Below, piece by piece: positions 1 to 12,700 of a DNA stretch of 64,000 nucleotides (within the stretch, counting starts at the first letter, position 1; every line of letters starts with the position of its first letter). The DNA comes from Inonotus obliquus (lineage: Eukaryota; Basidiomycota; Agaricomycetes; Hymenochaetales; Hymenochaetaceae), in NCBI GenBank assembly GCA_032164295.1, contig JAJHTX010000006.1, positions 744,001 through 808,000 of the forward strand. The letters run 5' to 3'. A program made the position numbers and the translations under genes. The notes below the pieces were generated by a model, which had not been told where the DNA came from, made no database searches, and saw only the letters and a program-made list of their open reading frames with translations.

Positions 1-999
1 CGAAGACGAAGGGTGGATTTGAGATGTTCTTTCAGAGGATCATGGATTTTCCCCCTCCCAAACCGAGAAACATTGAGAAAGACGTCAAGGTATTCCCATG
101 GCAGCTGCTTGCTCCGGCGGTCGAGAAGATTATTTCTAAATACGTGCGTCGCGCCTGGTCACTCATGCCTGGTGAACTGACCAAAGTTATCGTAGTCCGT
201 TATCCCTACTTGTGAATCCCCACCATCGTCGCAAAGCTCCGCGTCTATGCCAGTGAGCCAACCTTCTCGCGCTACCAGACCAGGGCGCAGTAGGTCGACC
301 TCGACGAATTCATATATATCAGGGGCAAGGGGAGAACGAATCGCTAGAAAGACCCACGAGTCTGAGCCTTCGCGCCAGTCCCTTCACATGGTCTCTGAAC
401 CTCAACAAGTGCTGCACCCGGAATTAGGTCCCCATATCCCTGAACCAAGCACTCTACAACCGCCAGCAGATCATCTTTATTTCCCCAACCTGCCCTTTCC
501 TGAGGAGGACCCATGGCACCAGCGCGATTCGATTATCTCACTTGAGTCGATGCCCCCTCAGACACATGATTACTATCATGAACATGATCCAAATGACTTT
601 GATGCTACACCTGGACCGTTGCACAAAGAGGCGTTCTCCAATCCGTTCGCTTCCGATGTGAACTTCGGGTCGTTGTCACTTGCGGGGATTACCCATCAAG
701 GACACGGTCTCGAAGTACCCATAGGTATGCACGGTGGACTTGGCGGCAACTCGCAATCCGCCATGCAGTTTGCTCGGGATTTCCCTCAGGATATTTTTGA
801 GAGTAGACGGTCGAGCCTAGCGAGCGAGCTGATGTACCCTACGTCAGGCGGGCTGGAAACTGGTGGTAACAGCAATGACGTGATGTCGGCATCAGTATAC
901 GATACGAATGTGCACGACGCTCATAATTCTCCCCACGATTATCTGTATACTCAATTCGATCCCAGCTCAGAACACCGTTACGAGGAAAGCCATTCATAA
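1..999 (+). CDS. 3' end of a disordered protein gene, family not recognised (partial)
   Basis: The gene enters from the left edge. The first exon is open from base 3 to 143 and reads into a basic, proline-containing segment (motif FPPPKPRNIEKDVK). An intron at 144-195 (GTGCGT donor, CTGAC branch point, TAG acceptor) is phase 0. Removing it joins the two open stretches in frame, so the ATG at 247 is internal. The remaining 270 or so residues are rich in Ser, Pro, His, Asp and Gly with acidic patches, without membrane segments or cysteines, and end at the TAA at 997-999. Such a tail is usual for fungal transcription or signalling regulators, but no DNA-binding domain lies inside the window. Function is unknown; the exon join is well supported. 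Confidence 0.65.
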
Positions 1000-1449
1000 A
1001 TGGCTTTCATTAAAATTACAAAGTCACGCTTGTGGGTTCTCGCTGCTCTTCAATCCCAACGCAGAATATCAGCCCGGTCTCTCTCACTTTTCTCGCGCTT
1101 TCGTTTTCGTCTACATAGCTCGTGTTCCGTGTACATGTCCTTATCGCACTTCTTTCATTTCCCCGTCTCCAAGTCCATCTTCAAATGTTGTATAAGAAAA
1201 GCTTTGGATGTATGCATACTCGATGTACATTCACGTCTCGTCGTCGTCCGCTGTTCTTTTTGTCAGACATTTACTTTATTTTCCGAGTACCAATCAACAA
1301 TACAAATAGATGTATTTTCCTTTATTTGCGCCATTACGTAAAGTTCGAAAATCTCTCTAACCCAACGCATTTCATAACTAACCTCCACTTTACCGACAGT
1401 AAGTCTGCTGTTACAGCAGCCCTTCGTCTTGGTGGATAGATCGGTATTG

Positions 1450-2228
1450 ATCATTCCTCGGAGAGGTCCGCAATGGTGGCACCATAGAGGACGGAGATGC
1501 CCGCTTGTGGTCGAATGACCACATACACTTACCCGAAGAAAGGTAAGCCCTTTTCGTCTTTCCCTTTGTTCTCGCTCTTATTAACTCTGGGTTCAGTTGC
1601 ATTATGAGCTAGAAGGGGTGTTCCTAGCCTACTTGAGCTGCTGCGGTTTGCGAATCGCGGATCTATTCCGGGCTGTGGATGTTTTCTTGAGGCTGACACG
1701 ACTAGTGAGTTTTCGTCGTGGACAGTCGGTCGTTCCTTTCTGGTTTCTATTATTGGACACAGCCCGCATGGATATGGAAAGACACAGTCTTTCAAGGATA
1801 AAGGGAACTCCAAACTAAGCATGTCTCTGATGGAGGCATTATAATCCTTTAAAGTTTGATATCTCACTTCCTGACGCTGGTCCGGTACTTTGGCTGTAGA
1901 TGATCAGTGGTTCCAATGCTCATGGTTGTTCCGAATAGGCTTATACTACTGTTTTCGATTGACTGACTGGTTCGTTGCAGAAAATGTATTCGGAACTCCT
2001 CGAACTTGCCCTCAAGCTCCGGGAACAATACACACGAGATATTATGATCCCACGCAGACCCAGTCCAGTCACCTATCCTGATTCCAGGACGGGCGACCAG
2101 AGCAGGAAGGTATATTTCAATAACTTTACAACAAGTAAAAGGACATCAGAAAGCTATTGGTACAGGTATCTATAAGCGGGGGTTGAACGACGGAGACGAA
2201 AGATCACCTCCGCTTCGACAGATTGGGT
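1450..2228 (+). CDS. Possible small multi-exon gene, uncertain
   Basis: Several short protein-like stretches with splice-like borders lie here. One ends at a GTAAGC donor near 1557. One runs 1597-1704 (encoding motif ELEGVFLAYLSCCGLRIADL) and ends at GTGAGT. A later chain joins in phase: a piece ending near 1885, an exon 1975-2109 (motif YSELLELALKLREQYTRDIM) after a clear CTGAC...GCAG acceptor, and a last exon ending in TAG at 2228. The early and late pieces do not join in one frame with the sites I can see. Either the gene is broken, there are two small genes, or the model is wrong. No family is recognised. Confidence 0.25.
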
Positions 2229-2631
2229 AGGTCGGTAGGAGGAGAGGGGGCGGTCGACGTAATGCGAAAAATAAACGACACTATCGTACAATCGATTTAC
2301 ATAGGAGTTGCACGAGAAGCGAGGAGCCGACCGATTCCAAAGTGATGAAGTTGACGAGCCTGTGTGTTGATCCAAGGCGTGCACTACAGCCTGATCAGAA
2401 GCGCGACGTTTGTGGATGGCTCGTCCCGTGCTTTCACTGAAGCGTAGGCATCGCGGTCGGGTTGCTGTTGTATGTACATGCAAAGGCAAGGAGCCCATGC
2501 GTGGTATAAATAAGGGGACGCAAGGATTGCGCTACTGGTATGTACAGTTGTATTCGAGAGGCCTGCAGTAAGAGGTGATTAGCAACCATGACATAGGATA
2601 CAGACGCCGCAGGACTTACCTTGCGGCTTTC

Positions 2632-3930
2632 TCAAGTTGAGATGATGGAGGTGAATCTTGGGGCATCATCCATGACTCCTGGCCAGTGTTGGCTCAGGAA
2701 TGACCAACTATCGGTACCTTCCTCGTCGAGAGGAGCATTCATCAGTACATCCTCTGCCTTTTCCGGTTGGCTCGGTACCGACCATATTGTCGTTGAATCG
2801 TTCGCGGACAGGTTTGGGGAAGGAAGCGAAATCGCAGGCCACGGACTCGAGAAAAGGGAAGATGAGTCTGACCCGGAGCTCTCGTCAAGTCCGCCTGCAA
2901 GGATGACCGACTGCAGTGTATCGTTGGCAATGTCAAACGCCGTCATATCCACATCCTGGAAGCTCCATCGAAATTTGTCCCAGATGAGATCAGGGTTGTC
3001 CACACTAGATCCGATCGGCTTATATTCATGCCACAAGCCCTCCCCGGCCTCAGCCTCGCCTGCTAGTTCACACCCAGTAACCTGGGAGGCAGCCGTAGGA
3101 ATCAGACTATAAACAGACATTGGATCCTCGATCGAAGTCCCGTTGAGGATAGAGGTCGGTTGTGCAGGTAGACCATGTTGATGACCTGACAAATGCTCCA
3201 GGAATCCCGGTGACGGACATACGATACCGCCTGAAGGATGAAGATCATTGGAGCTGTGCAGAGGCTGCAAAGATGCAGGCGCGTGGAGGTATGTGTTTTC
3301 TGTGGTATAGATGTTGGCCGCATTAGCTGCAGGCGGAAGGAACGGGTTGGTTCGTTCTTCTGACAGTCCGCAGTGGACTGCCTGTTCGAATGACAACATG
3401 GTGGGGCTTGAGGCGCTGTTAAACATGTCTTCATTCCGGGGGGCAGTCTGCGAGCCGCTTAGGTGCGCCATCTGAAGAAATGCGATGAGTGGCTTGAAGA
3501 CATAGTATATAAAGGTCAATGGCTTACATCCTCACAACGCGCCAGCGTGTTCTGATCCGTGACCTTTCCAGCCAGTTGAAATTCAGGTTGGTTGACCATC
3601 TATTGGGACAAGGGTAAGTGGCTTGATCCACTAGCATAGAGGTTGAAATGTCACCTCTTCGAATCGTGACAGGGCGTCTTGGAGCGCAACCTGTCGAATG
3701 GGACGTGGATGCTTAAGCTCAGCTTCCCTGTATCGAGCGGGCGCTAGTTCACGTTTTTGCTGTTTTTGAGAGGGCGAGTCGAACTCGTTCACGAAGTCGA
3801 GCATTGGCTCAGCTTTCGGATCTACGACAGCCTCATCCTCATCGGCGAAAGGGTTGAACTCGACAGCCTTCGGTGCAGGCTTCTGGCGTTCGGCATGCAT
3901 AAGTCTGATACGCTTGCTAACGAACACCAT
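2632..3930 (-). CDS. Unrecognised regulator-like protein
   Basis: Three exons can be joined on the minus strand. The ATG is at 3930; exon 1 ends at a GTGACA donor after residues SRFEE. A 72-base exon (encoding MVNQPEFQLAGK...) lies at about 3532-3603, then a GTAAGC donor, and the last exon starts with MAHLSG at about 3475 and runs to TGA at 2632-2634. All joins are phase 0. The product of roughly 390 residues is rich in Ser, Pro, Asp and Glu with aromatic-acidic patches (for example LIWDKFRWSFQD), like a transactivation region. No domain is recognised. A good intron just past the stop (GCCGCAAG/GTAAGT to TACTGCAG, about 2557-2605) lies in the 3' UTR or shows that the last exon uses another frame. 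Confidence 0.6.
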
Positions 3931-4497
3931 GATTGAGAGTTCTATTGGAGGAAATGGAGTTGAAGGCAGTTGTGGAGCTTGTTATACGCGTGGTAGATGG
4001 AAGGAAGATGGAAGGAAAAGTTGTCACTGATTTTATGTCATTCAAAACTTTGGTGGCCTGCAGCCAAGACCGGAAAATGCCGGTAATGCGATCTTAAACG
4101 ACCAATCCTCTCAAGTGTACCAAGCCATGTTCCACGTTCAGAATTCGGTTTCTGATGCGACGTTTTTGTCCAGTAATTTGGTTCGGCTGGAATGCACAAT
4201 GTCATGTTCGCCATAGCACTTGTCTATAATTGTCTGATTCGCGTTATACTCTACCTGTTCGATGGCAATGCTTGTTGTTTCCAACTCGAGACATTGTCAC
4301 ACTCTTTGAAGGTCTCGATGTTACTTAGTAATCGATTGATGCTGTTAGGGGGGATCCAAACTTGCAAGCAACGCATGGATGTCGGAGATTGAATAATGGA
4401 TCGGAGCCGCGCGACGCGTTGAGATCACGCGTGCGTCAATTCTGACTGTTCTCCACCCTCTTTACGTCCACGACCACTCCAAAGCTGAGCATTAGAA
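3931..4497. promoter_or_regulatory. Divergent promoter region between the unrecognised gene and LSM2
   Basis: About 570 bases separate the minus-strand start at 3930 from the LSM2 start at 4498, so the region must hold both 5' UTRs and promoters. It has a short open frame at 4192-4392, which is composition-neutral and has no support. No repeat or RNA gene is seen. Confidence 0.4.
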
Positions 4498-5030
4498 ATG
4501 GTAATCTAACGCTAATGTTATTTATTCCGCACGGCTGCTCACTCCAAAATACTTTTAGTTGATCTTCTCACTATTCAAGACTCTGACGGACCAGACGGTT
4601 ACGGTTGAACTTAAGAACGATCTCTCAATCACTGGTGTACTCAAGTCTGTTGATCAGTACGTATCCTCTTGAAGTACACAATCGAGACTAAATCCCTCAA
4701 TATTGTGCTTGGATTAGGTTCTTAAATATTCGATTGGATAATATCAAGGTACTAGACGAAGCGAATCATCCTCACATGGTTTGTTGCTTCCTCTTGGATC
4801 TGACTTGGTCATGCAAGAATTCTAATTTCGTTATATATGTCTAGATGGCGGTGAAGAACTGTTTTATTCGTGGATCTGTGGTGCGATACGTACAAGTACC
4901 AGCTAAGCACGTCGATACTCAGCTGTTGGAGGATGCGACTCGACGAGGTGAGGTCTGATGTTATTATTTACATGAATGTCGCTTATATCTGTTGTTCTCT
5001 TCAGAGGCCGCGAATCAGTCAAAACGATAG
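4498..5030 (+). CDS. LSM2: U6 snRNA-associated Sm-like protein LSm2
   Basis: Five exons code for about 97 residues: 4498-4500 (only the ATG), 4559-4656, 4718-4778, 4845-4947 and 5005-5030. The product matches the LSm2 family almost end to end. It has the Sm1 motif with VELKNDLSITG, the SVDQFLNIRLDN stretch, and the Sm2 motif with NCFIRGSVVRYV, followed by the usual short tail. LSm2 is part of the LSm2-8 ring that binds the U6 snRNA 3' end in the nucleus, and of the LSm1-7 ring that drives decapping of cytoplasmic mRNA. The family's usual length is about 95 residues, so the gene is complete. The first exon is a bare start codon. It faces the WDR83-like gene tail to tail, 121 bases apart. Confidence 0.95.
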
Positions 5031-5151
5031 ACTATTCAGTTGTTCACGAAGGCGTGTTGTTACATTGCACTGGCACGACTTTGTTTTTGACTCGATGACA
5101 ATATTAATGATATATTTTTGCACGATTACAAACAATTCACTATTTTTGGCT

Positions 5152-6299
5152 TTATAATTGTTTCCAGATTTTGACAGTCCCGTCTGCACTGGCTGTCACC
5201 ATCTCGCCCGCATCTATTGGATGGTGTTCGACCCATGTTATCATTTTGTCATGGACTATTGGAGGAGGATTCGGTGCCAACGGTTTCGCCTAATCGCTTA
5301 TAAGCATTTCAGATGGAGTGAACCAACCAAGAACTTACATCTAACAAATCCCAAGCCCACACCTTTCCATTCTCATCTCCGCAAATTACGCTGGCTTCAG
5401 CATGTCCAAAACATGCATGACAACGGTAAGACTCATTCTTATGTCCCGTAAAGTCGTTAAGCATTTTGCCTGTTTGGAGATCAAGAAGTCTAACGTGAGA
5501 GTTGAGCGTTGCAGCTAGGACTGCTGTGGAATCTTGCATAGGGAGGATGGAAGTGACAGGATGCCCGAGGTAGTCTGAACGCAGCTCTCCCTTGCGGAGA
5601 TCGTACGTGCGAATGTGCCCGTCGACGGAGCCTGACATTATGTATGAGCTGCCGACGTGGATGGCCTGGATTGCGTCACGGGATTCGTCGAGAGTTTGGA
5701 TGGGTTGCCGGGGTTGTGAACTAGTAGTATCCTTTGTAAGTTTTGCTGGGGAGGGTGTTTGAGAAAAGTTCAGTACCGGAGGTCCCAAAGGCGAACCATC
5801 CCATCAAAGGATCCTTCAATTCCAGACAATTGAGCTGAACGCGCGAAACGAGTCACGGATAAGAACGATGCCCACCGCTTGCAAGTACCGACGCATCCTC
5901 ATTAAACTCGACAGCGTTTACCTTCCCCATATGTCCAGAAAGCCTTCTAATGGTGGTAGCCGTGGCAACGTCCCAGAGGAAGACAGACCTATCTCCTCCA
6001 GAGGAGGCGAACTTGACATTATCGTGCGCACTAACAGCACATCAGAATGTGCAAGTGCTGACAGATGGAGATGGAACTTACACTGTGATGGAAAGTACTT
6101 CGTAGCCATGACCCGCGTACCTTTTGATTTCGAGACCTGTGGCGGGGTTCCAGAGACGTACACTTCGGTCTTGCCCACCTGTGAGGACGTATTTCGCAGA
6201 TCCCTTTGCATATCGCACGACATGTACTGAGCCTTTGTGGCCATCAAGCGTATTGTGTAGTGTACGTGGTAGACTTTGAGGGCCTCGAGAGGGTGCCAT
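5152..6299 (-). CDS. WDR83/MORG1-like WD40-repeat protein
   Basis: Joined minus-strand exons give about 320 residues that align along the length of WDR83 (MORG1). They start with LDGHKGSVHVVRYAKG, then RSVRLWNPATGLEIKRYAGH, GDRSVFLWDVAT, QTLDESRDAIQAI, GSVDGHIRTYDLRKGEL, and end with DGTVKIWKQL and a TAA at 5152-5154. Seven WD40 blades are expected. In animals this protein scaffolds MAPK modules and is also found in spliceosomal C complexes; which role holds here cannot be told from sequence. Introns are 45-100 nt. The start at 6299 is chosen because the first blade begins some 15 residues later and no earlier in-frame ATG extends the family match. Its 5' end faces the DOCK gene. Confidence 0.85.
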
Positions 6300-6755
6300 A
6301 TTGAATTGAAACGAGTTGTTGACTCAAGTGCCTCTGCATGCAAAGGATACTGATGCTGTATCGACAACCTGTGCCAGAGGCGAGAAAGAGAATATCAACG
6401 TGTAGATTGTTCGCTGGTTGATAAGTATAGTATCTCTGAGGATGTTGGCAGCGCTGGAACTGTTGCCCCGAGTCGGCGGTTGAAGAGCACCGCCTGGTGA
6501 TAGGGTCGGGCTATGTCCGCGATTTAGCTATTTCCAGACGGGAACTTTAGAGCGTTGTTCGATCTTGTTCGCTGTCGCCACCGTTGAGGCTGAAAAGGGA
6601 CTGTCGCCGACGTCGTTGAGCGCCAAGCGGACGCGGGAAATAAGTAAATAGTCACGTTCATCTGCTCTATATTACAACTAGAATTAGCCTCCCTTCGTCT
6701 TTCCACTCCCTTTCTTTCTTCCTCTTTTCAACCCGGCCTTGCGGCGCCGTCCTCA
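6300..6755. promoter_or_regulatory. Shared divergent promoter of the WDR83-like and DOCK genes
   Basis: 456 bases separate the two start codons, so both transcripts must start here. A pyrimidine-rich tract (about 6690-6730, CTTTC/CTTCC runs) precedes the DOCK start, as is usual near transcription start sites in filamentous fungi. No clear TATA box is seen. Confidence 0.5.
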
Positions 6756-9700
6756 ATGCTCCCGTCGTCGACTAGCCAGCGCCGAGGCGTCTGGGAGCCC
6801 CTCTCACTCATAGTATACGGCTATGCTGTTCATCCCCTCTCCCCAGGTCAACGTGACACTCGTGTATCAGGTCGGACAGCGCGCCTCTCAACAGTCACAG
6901 AAAACTCCGAGGGCGAGTTTACGCACAAGGACATCGTTTCGCTTGAGGTTGGAGATGAAATATACGCGTTTGAAAAGTACACGCCAAAGGGAAAGGAATG
7001 TGAAGGCGTCTGGTATCGCGGGTACTCTTCTAATTTCTACTGGTTGTTTCAAAATTTCTAATCTACACTCGAAGTTATGTTGTATGTACCACAAGACGGC
7101 CGCCGATTAATTGGGCAGCATGCTCCGATCCTTCTTCCTCGAAAGCATTGAAAGTATCCGAACCTCAACAGGTGTTTATCGGTATTTTCCCAGCCTCGCA
7201 CATACATGTTCGGGATGAGCTCTCGGACGCAGAAGGCCGTCTTGCCGATGTGGCATCACTCGTCAATGGTTCTAGAGAAAGGGGGAGAGAGATGGAGACT
7301 CTCAAGGAGGAGGATGAAGAAGCAGAACAGGCGCCCAATCGCAAGTCCTTTCGACTGGGCCCCCCGCCCGACCAAGCAAACTCGTCGCGAGCTGGCTTGC
7401 CGGTCTATCCTCCAAGTATTCGTTCAGCTTCACCGTCCGAGTCACAACCTTTCAAACCATTGCCGCCGCGCCCTTCTTTGAAGTCAGGGGACGACACTGC
7501 TTCCGGACAAGAACAACCGATCATCGACGAGATCGCGTCCGCGTTGCGAGAATGGCATAATCTAATGTTTATGTATCTTGCGAGGCGAGACTATGCACTG
7601 TTTCACCTTGTCCGGGACCACATTGAAGCGCTACATCTGGGGAGACGCCAATTGCTTGCGCAGACTCTCAGCGCGGAAGAAACTGCGAATCTACGCCGCG
7701 AGTGTGTCGGGAGGCTTGTCAGTGGGAATATCGTACAGGGACTCGATGTCATTGTTCGACACCCAACATGGGGAGGACTTGTCAATGTTGATGTCGAGGG
7801 TGATATTGACCCGCGAAGTTGGGTTAGTGCCGTGCGCATGTATGCGATGCAGGTGGCGTTAGCATACATGGATGCAAGAGCGCCCGTGCTCGGCGCTGCA
7901 GCTGAGTACACAACAATAGCTGCACCTGTTGGACCTGCACCGACCCCCGCAAGTTCTGTGTTCCCTGAAGCCGGTCGTCCGAGAGGGAATTCACGCGTCC
8001 TGGGATCTCTTGCTCCACCTCAGCCCATGAAACCCGTCTCTGCCAAATTTTACCATGTTTTCCTCGACTTACGGGCATTCGTCGCTTCGCCATGCTCTCC
8101 AGGGGAAACGGCCGAACTGTATTTCTCTCTGTATAATAAGAACGACATGCGCTTTGTGACAGAGGACTTCTGTGCGGTGCTTAATCACAATGGTGTCTTA
8201 GCTCGGGATCCATCAGCGCGCATTCGGACTTTATTCACCGATTTGGTACATGCGGATGTTCAGGAACCGATGTACTTGGTCTGCAAGATAATACGGAACG
8301 GAGCTCTAAAGATCGCCAGTACGTTCAGTTCCGGTGTGCCCGTCGAGAGTACACACCGTGGATCAGGTGAAGCCGTAGCACCGGGAAGGTGGGAGTCGAC
8401 CACTTCATTAAATGGCAATATTTCGACAACGAATGTAGCTCGCTCTGGGTCGGTCTCTGATGCAGCTTATTCTGGACACTTCAGACGTCCATTTGGCTGC
8501 GCAGTGCTTGAATTGGCGCAGTTACGAGAATTCGCTCGAGACCATACTGAAGGTGGATCAACGAGGGAGCACACCATGCCGATATATGTTCCTACCAATG
8601 AAGCTGTATACTCGATGCTCCATCAGGATATCATCGCGAATAACTCGAAGGAGTACGAGAAATCACCAAGGTGAGTCAACGAGTAGTTTCTAAAGGCGAC
8701 TGGGTCTGGCTAACGTCATTCAGAGCGGAGATGATAGCTATTTCAGTAAGGGTTTTCCATGGTGACGCCAAAACGATTGTTCGCGAAAATCCTTCCTTGC
8801 TGATCAACGTTCCCTCAACTGCGCGTCTCGGCTTTCCCGACGTTGTCTTCCCTGGCGACATACGCAACGAAATGTATGTTAAGTTGTGGAGCGGGGAGTT
8901 CTTTTCGTCTAGTAGCAGTGCAAGATTGAGCGTGACAAACTTTACACGCGGTTCAATATCGACGTCCGGGAACAACGTCCAGGTCACGGTTGAACTGCGT
9001 GATCATCTAGGAAACCCGATTGAACGAAGCATATCACAGGGGAGTGGTGAACCTCCCGTAACCCAGTTCAATTCGATGGTTTTCTTACGGAACAATATCC
9101 CGACCTTTGGTGAACTCATGAAGCTACAGCTTCCCCTTAACGGTCCTCCCAATTGGCATCTTTACTTCACATTCCGAAATCGCAGCTCAAGGGAAAAGCC
9201 ACCGACCCGCGTAGGCGAGCTCGAGAGACCCTTTGCCTTTGCTTTTCTGCCGCTCTTACCTGACGGTCGTGCTTTTCTGGAGGACGGGAGCCATACGTTG
9301 ATATTATATCGAATCTCATCGGTCAATCAAATTTCTGCTGAGACCTATCTTACACGGCTACCTTGGACAACAGGGGGACAGCGGATGGAAGCCCTATCGA
9401 TCGACGCGGATATGATCAGGATGTGTTCTCCAATTCGCGATAACTTGGTCATCCGTTCGTCTCTCTGCTCGACAAAGTTCACGCAGAATCAGGTACTACT
9501 GAGCCTGCTCAATTGGGACCAGATACATGATAGGGACGTGCTGACGACGATATTGTCGAAGTTTACATTCGTTGGGGAAGTAGAGATTGTAAAGTTCTTG
9601 CGGGATATTTTCGACTCATTGTTTGCGATCCTTATTTCTCCGAGTAATCTCGCCGGAGAGATGGACCAGCTGGTTTTTAGCGCACTGGTGACCGTCCTTG

Positions 9701-12700
9701 GTATAGTACAAGATCGCCGCTTCAGCAATTTCCAGCCGGTCCTGGATGTCTATATCGAGAAGCATTTCAATTGCTCGTCCGCATCATCACATATGATCCA
9801 GTCATTAAATCGTCTCCTCGCAAACCACTCTTCCGCGGAAAACGCTATGCCCTTACGAGCGGCGCTCAAGGTCTGGCACTATATTATCAAGTTCATTGTA
9901 CGCTCCCGTGAATTGCAGAAGGCGAAGGAGGCCGGGATTGCTGGGGGAGCGACGGCGGAACATTTAGAGGCGTCATTCAAGCGCGAATTGCAAGCACATC
10001 TATCGGAAGTTAATCGTATGATGGCCACCACAACGCCAGCATCAGTTATTGGCACGCAGACAATTGCTTTGCAACATTTCACCTCCATACTACCCGAACT
10101 GGCGAAGGTTTTCCCAACCGTGGAGTTGGTATCGATTGTTACAAGCTTCGCAAATTCTGTGTCGAGCGCGAAGGGAAAAGTCGTGATCTGGAAGCTTATC
10201 ATGTACCTCCAAGTTGTCAAAGGTTTCCTCTTTGATATCCCAGCCTCCCGATCCCTACTTGTTGAAGCCGTTGTCATCTGGATCAAACCGCATTTCGGGA
10301 AGTTTGATGAATACACGCAGACGAGTCCAGGTGATACAGAGAGCGCGAGGGATAATGCTCGTGTCGGCTGGTTGGAGAGCATACGCATTTGCGTGACGAT
10401 TATTGCGGTTATGCTGGATAAGTTACAGCAGAACCTTGTCAACCCGAATACGTCATCCGATCGCAATTTGCTGAGACAGGAACAGGATAATGTTGAGTAC
10501 TTGCTGTCCCTCATGCCGAGGTATGAACTAGCATAATATACTCCGTTCGATGCCCTTCTAACTGAATGGCCTTTCTTCAGACTGCTTGACTCATATAGGG
10601 AGCTGCAAAGTTCGGAGTCCATTCGAGCCCTTGAGCGCACACGGTCAGGACATGCATTAGTTGCTCCTGTGCCCGTAAGCTTCCCGGAATCGTACCCATT
10701 CTCTCTATTTGCACACGCGCCAAGCACAGATCGGGATGTCTCGTCTGCTGCTGCTTCGAGCCAATCTATTCAAGGAGCCATCTTCAATTGCACGCTTGCC
10801 GAGATCGCCGTAGTCTTCCTAGTACTCGTACTGTCCTCGCCGAAAAAAGACATTACGAATTTCCTGGAGGCAAGCCTCGAGATCGAGGGGAAGGAGAACT
10901 TCGGGAGTCTCATTTCCGCTTTTTTCAAAGTCGCGTGTTCGATCTTGGACAACGAGGCGTTCCCAAGTAACTGGTTGAATGTCAATATCCTTGCGCACAA
11001 GGTGCTCGTCAAGTTGGTGGACCCAGTTGCGCGGTTGCTGGTGAGGGACTTCATCCCAGACCAAGAGGAGGCGTATCAATTCAACAATAGTCTGTGGAGA
11101 GAGGCTTTGTATATGCTCTTGAAACTGCTCTCATCTGAGCAGCTGGTCATCGAAGAGTTTAGTCCTCAGAAGCGGAGAGCTGTATGGCGTTTAGCTGGCG
11201 ACATCCGCGGTGAAGGTGCTACGATTCTATTACGACTATGGGATGCCCTCGGTTGGCCAGAGCAGGTTGCGGCGGAGGCTGGTGCCGTAACAAGATACGG
11301 CGGTTATCAGGTCGCTATGAATTCTCTGGTCGGGCATGTCGTCAACCTTTGCTTAAGTCATCACGACCGACTCCGAAACAACGCAGTGCAGATTCTGTAC
11401 AGTATGATCGTCTCAGAGTATCATATCTCACAGAACTTCGACGAGATTGAGAATGAGCTTGTTAATAAGCTTGATACATTGTTCATGTCGGATAGCAAGG
11501 CGGATGATATCTCGCGGACGTTCTTTATTGGGCAGTTGCGGCATTTGTTTGAATCGTCCTATGTTGATGAACAGCTTCGACAACGAGTGTCAAATTTCTT
11601 GGACTCGGTTGATTTGTTCCTTGAACTACTGTTGAACGTTCGCGCATTGCCAGAGGGAGAGGAATTTGCTGATGACAGGGTCATTGCGACGGTATGTGAT
11701 TTGAGTGAATGGGCTGCTGTGATTATGACTGATATGACATTAATTAGCTTCGACTCATGAACTTCATTCGACGAATAGGCCGAGATGAGATTTATATTAA
11801 ATACGTCCATCAGCTCGTAAATGTGCGGAAAAGCTGTTCATTCGATAGTGCGGTACTTACATATTTCGTTCAGATGCACCTGCAAAGTCAGAATTACGTG
11901 GAAGCCGCATTGACGCTCAAGCTGCATTCGGATCTCCACGAGTGGGATCTCAACTCGTTTGTCGAGCCGATGGAGGACCTTGGTCTTCCTCGACAGTCGC
12001 AGTTCCACCGTAAAGAGACACTCTGCCTCTTGATCTTGGATTACCTCGGTAAGTCAGCCATCTCTTTCTTCGTGGAGCAGCCTTCCTCTGACTGCAAATA
12101 GGCAAGGGGAAAGCGTGGGAGAATGCTGTCCAGATTTGCGACGAACTCGCCTACCAACACTCGGAGGCCACTTACAATTAGTGAGCGCGATTTACACTTT
12201 TTTGGCTGCACTACTAAAGGTCTTTATAGCACCCGGTTAGCTGAAATACTCCGACATAAGGCAGCCCTTCTTGAACACATTGTCGCGGATCAGCGTTATT
12301 ACCCTGATTATTTCCGCGTCGCATTCTATGGAACTTTCCCTGTAGCTATACGGAATAAGCAGTTTATTGTAAGAGTTTCAGTGCTCAAGCTCTTCCGATT
12401 TGTTGCTAATTGACATGTAGTACCGAGGCTACGAGTGGGAGAAATTTGGAGCGTTCTGTGAGAGGATGTTGAACAAACATCCTGGGTCACAGCTTCTGAG
12501 GACAATGAGTGATCCGCCTGTCGACATTCGATTTGGAAACGACCAGTACATCCAATGTACGGCTGTTCAGCCTGAGCCGGATCGATCTTTGCCGATCTTC
12601 AACAATCCGGACGTTCCTACTGCTGTCAAGATGTATTACGAGCACAGGTATGTCGGTGACAAAACTGTATTCGGACTACTACTGAGTGTCCTATGCTCTT

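Noticed and set aside
2621..3112. 163-codon plus-strand gene after a TATAAATA box at about 2505
   Set aside because: Antisense to the better supported minus-strand exon that has clean splice joins; the TATA-like word alone is weak.
9879..10727. 282-codon open frame on the minus strand
   Set aside because: Lies opposite the DOCK coding exons, Ser/Cys-rich shadow composition, no domain, and crosses a DOCK intron.
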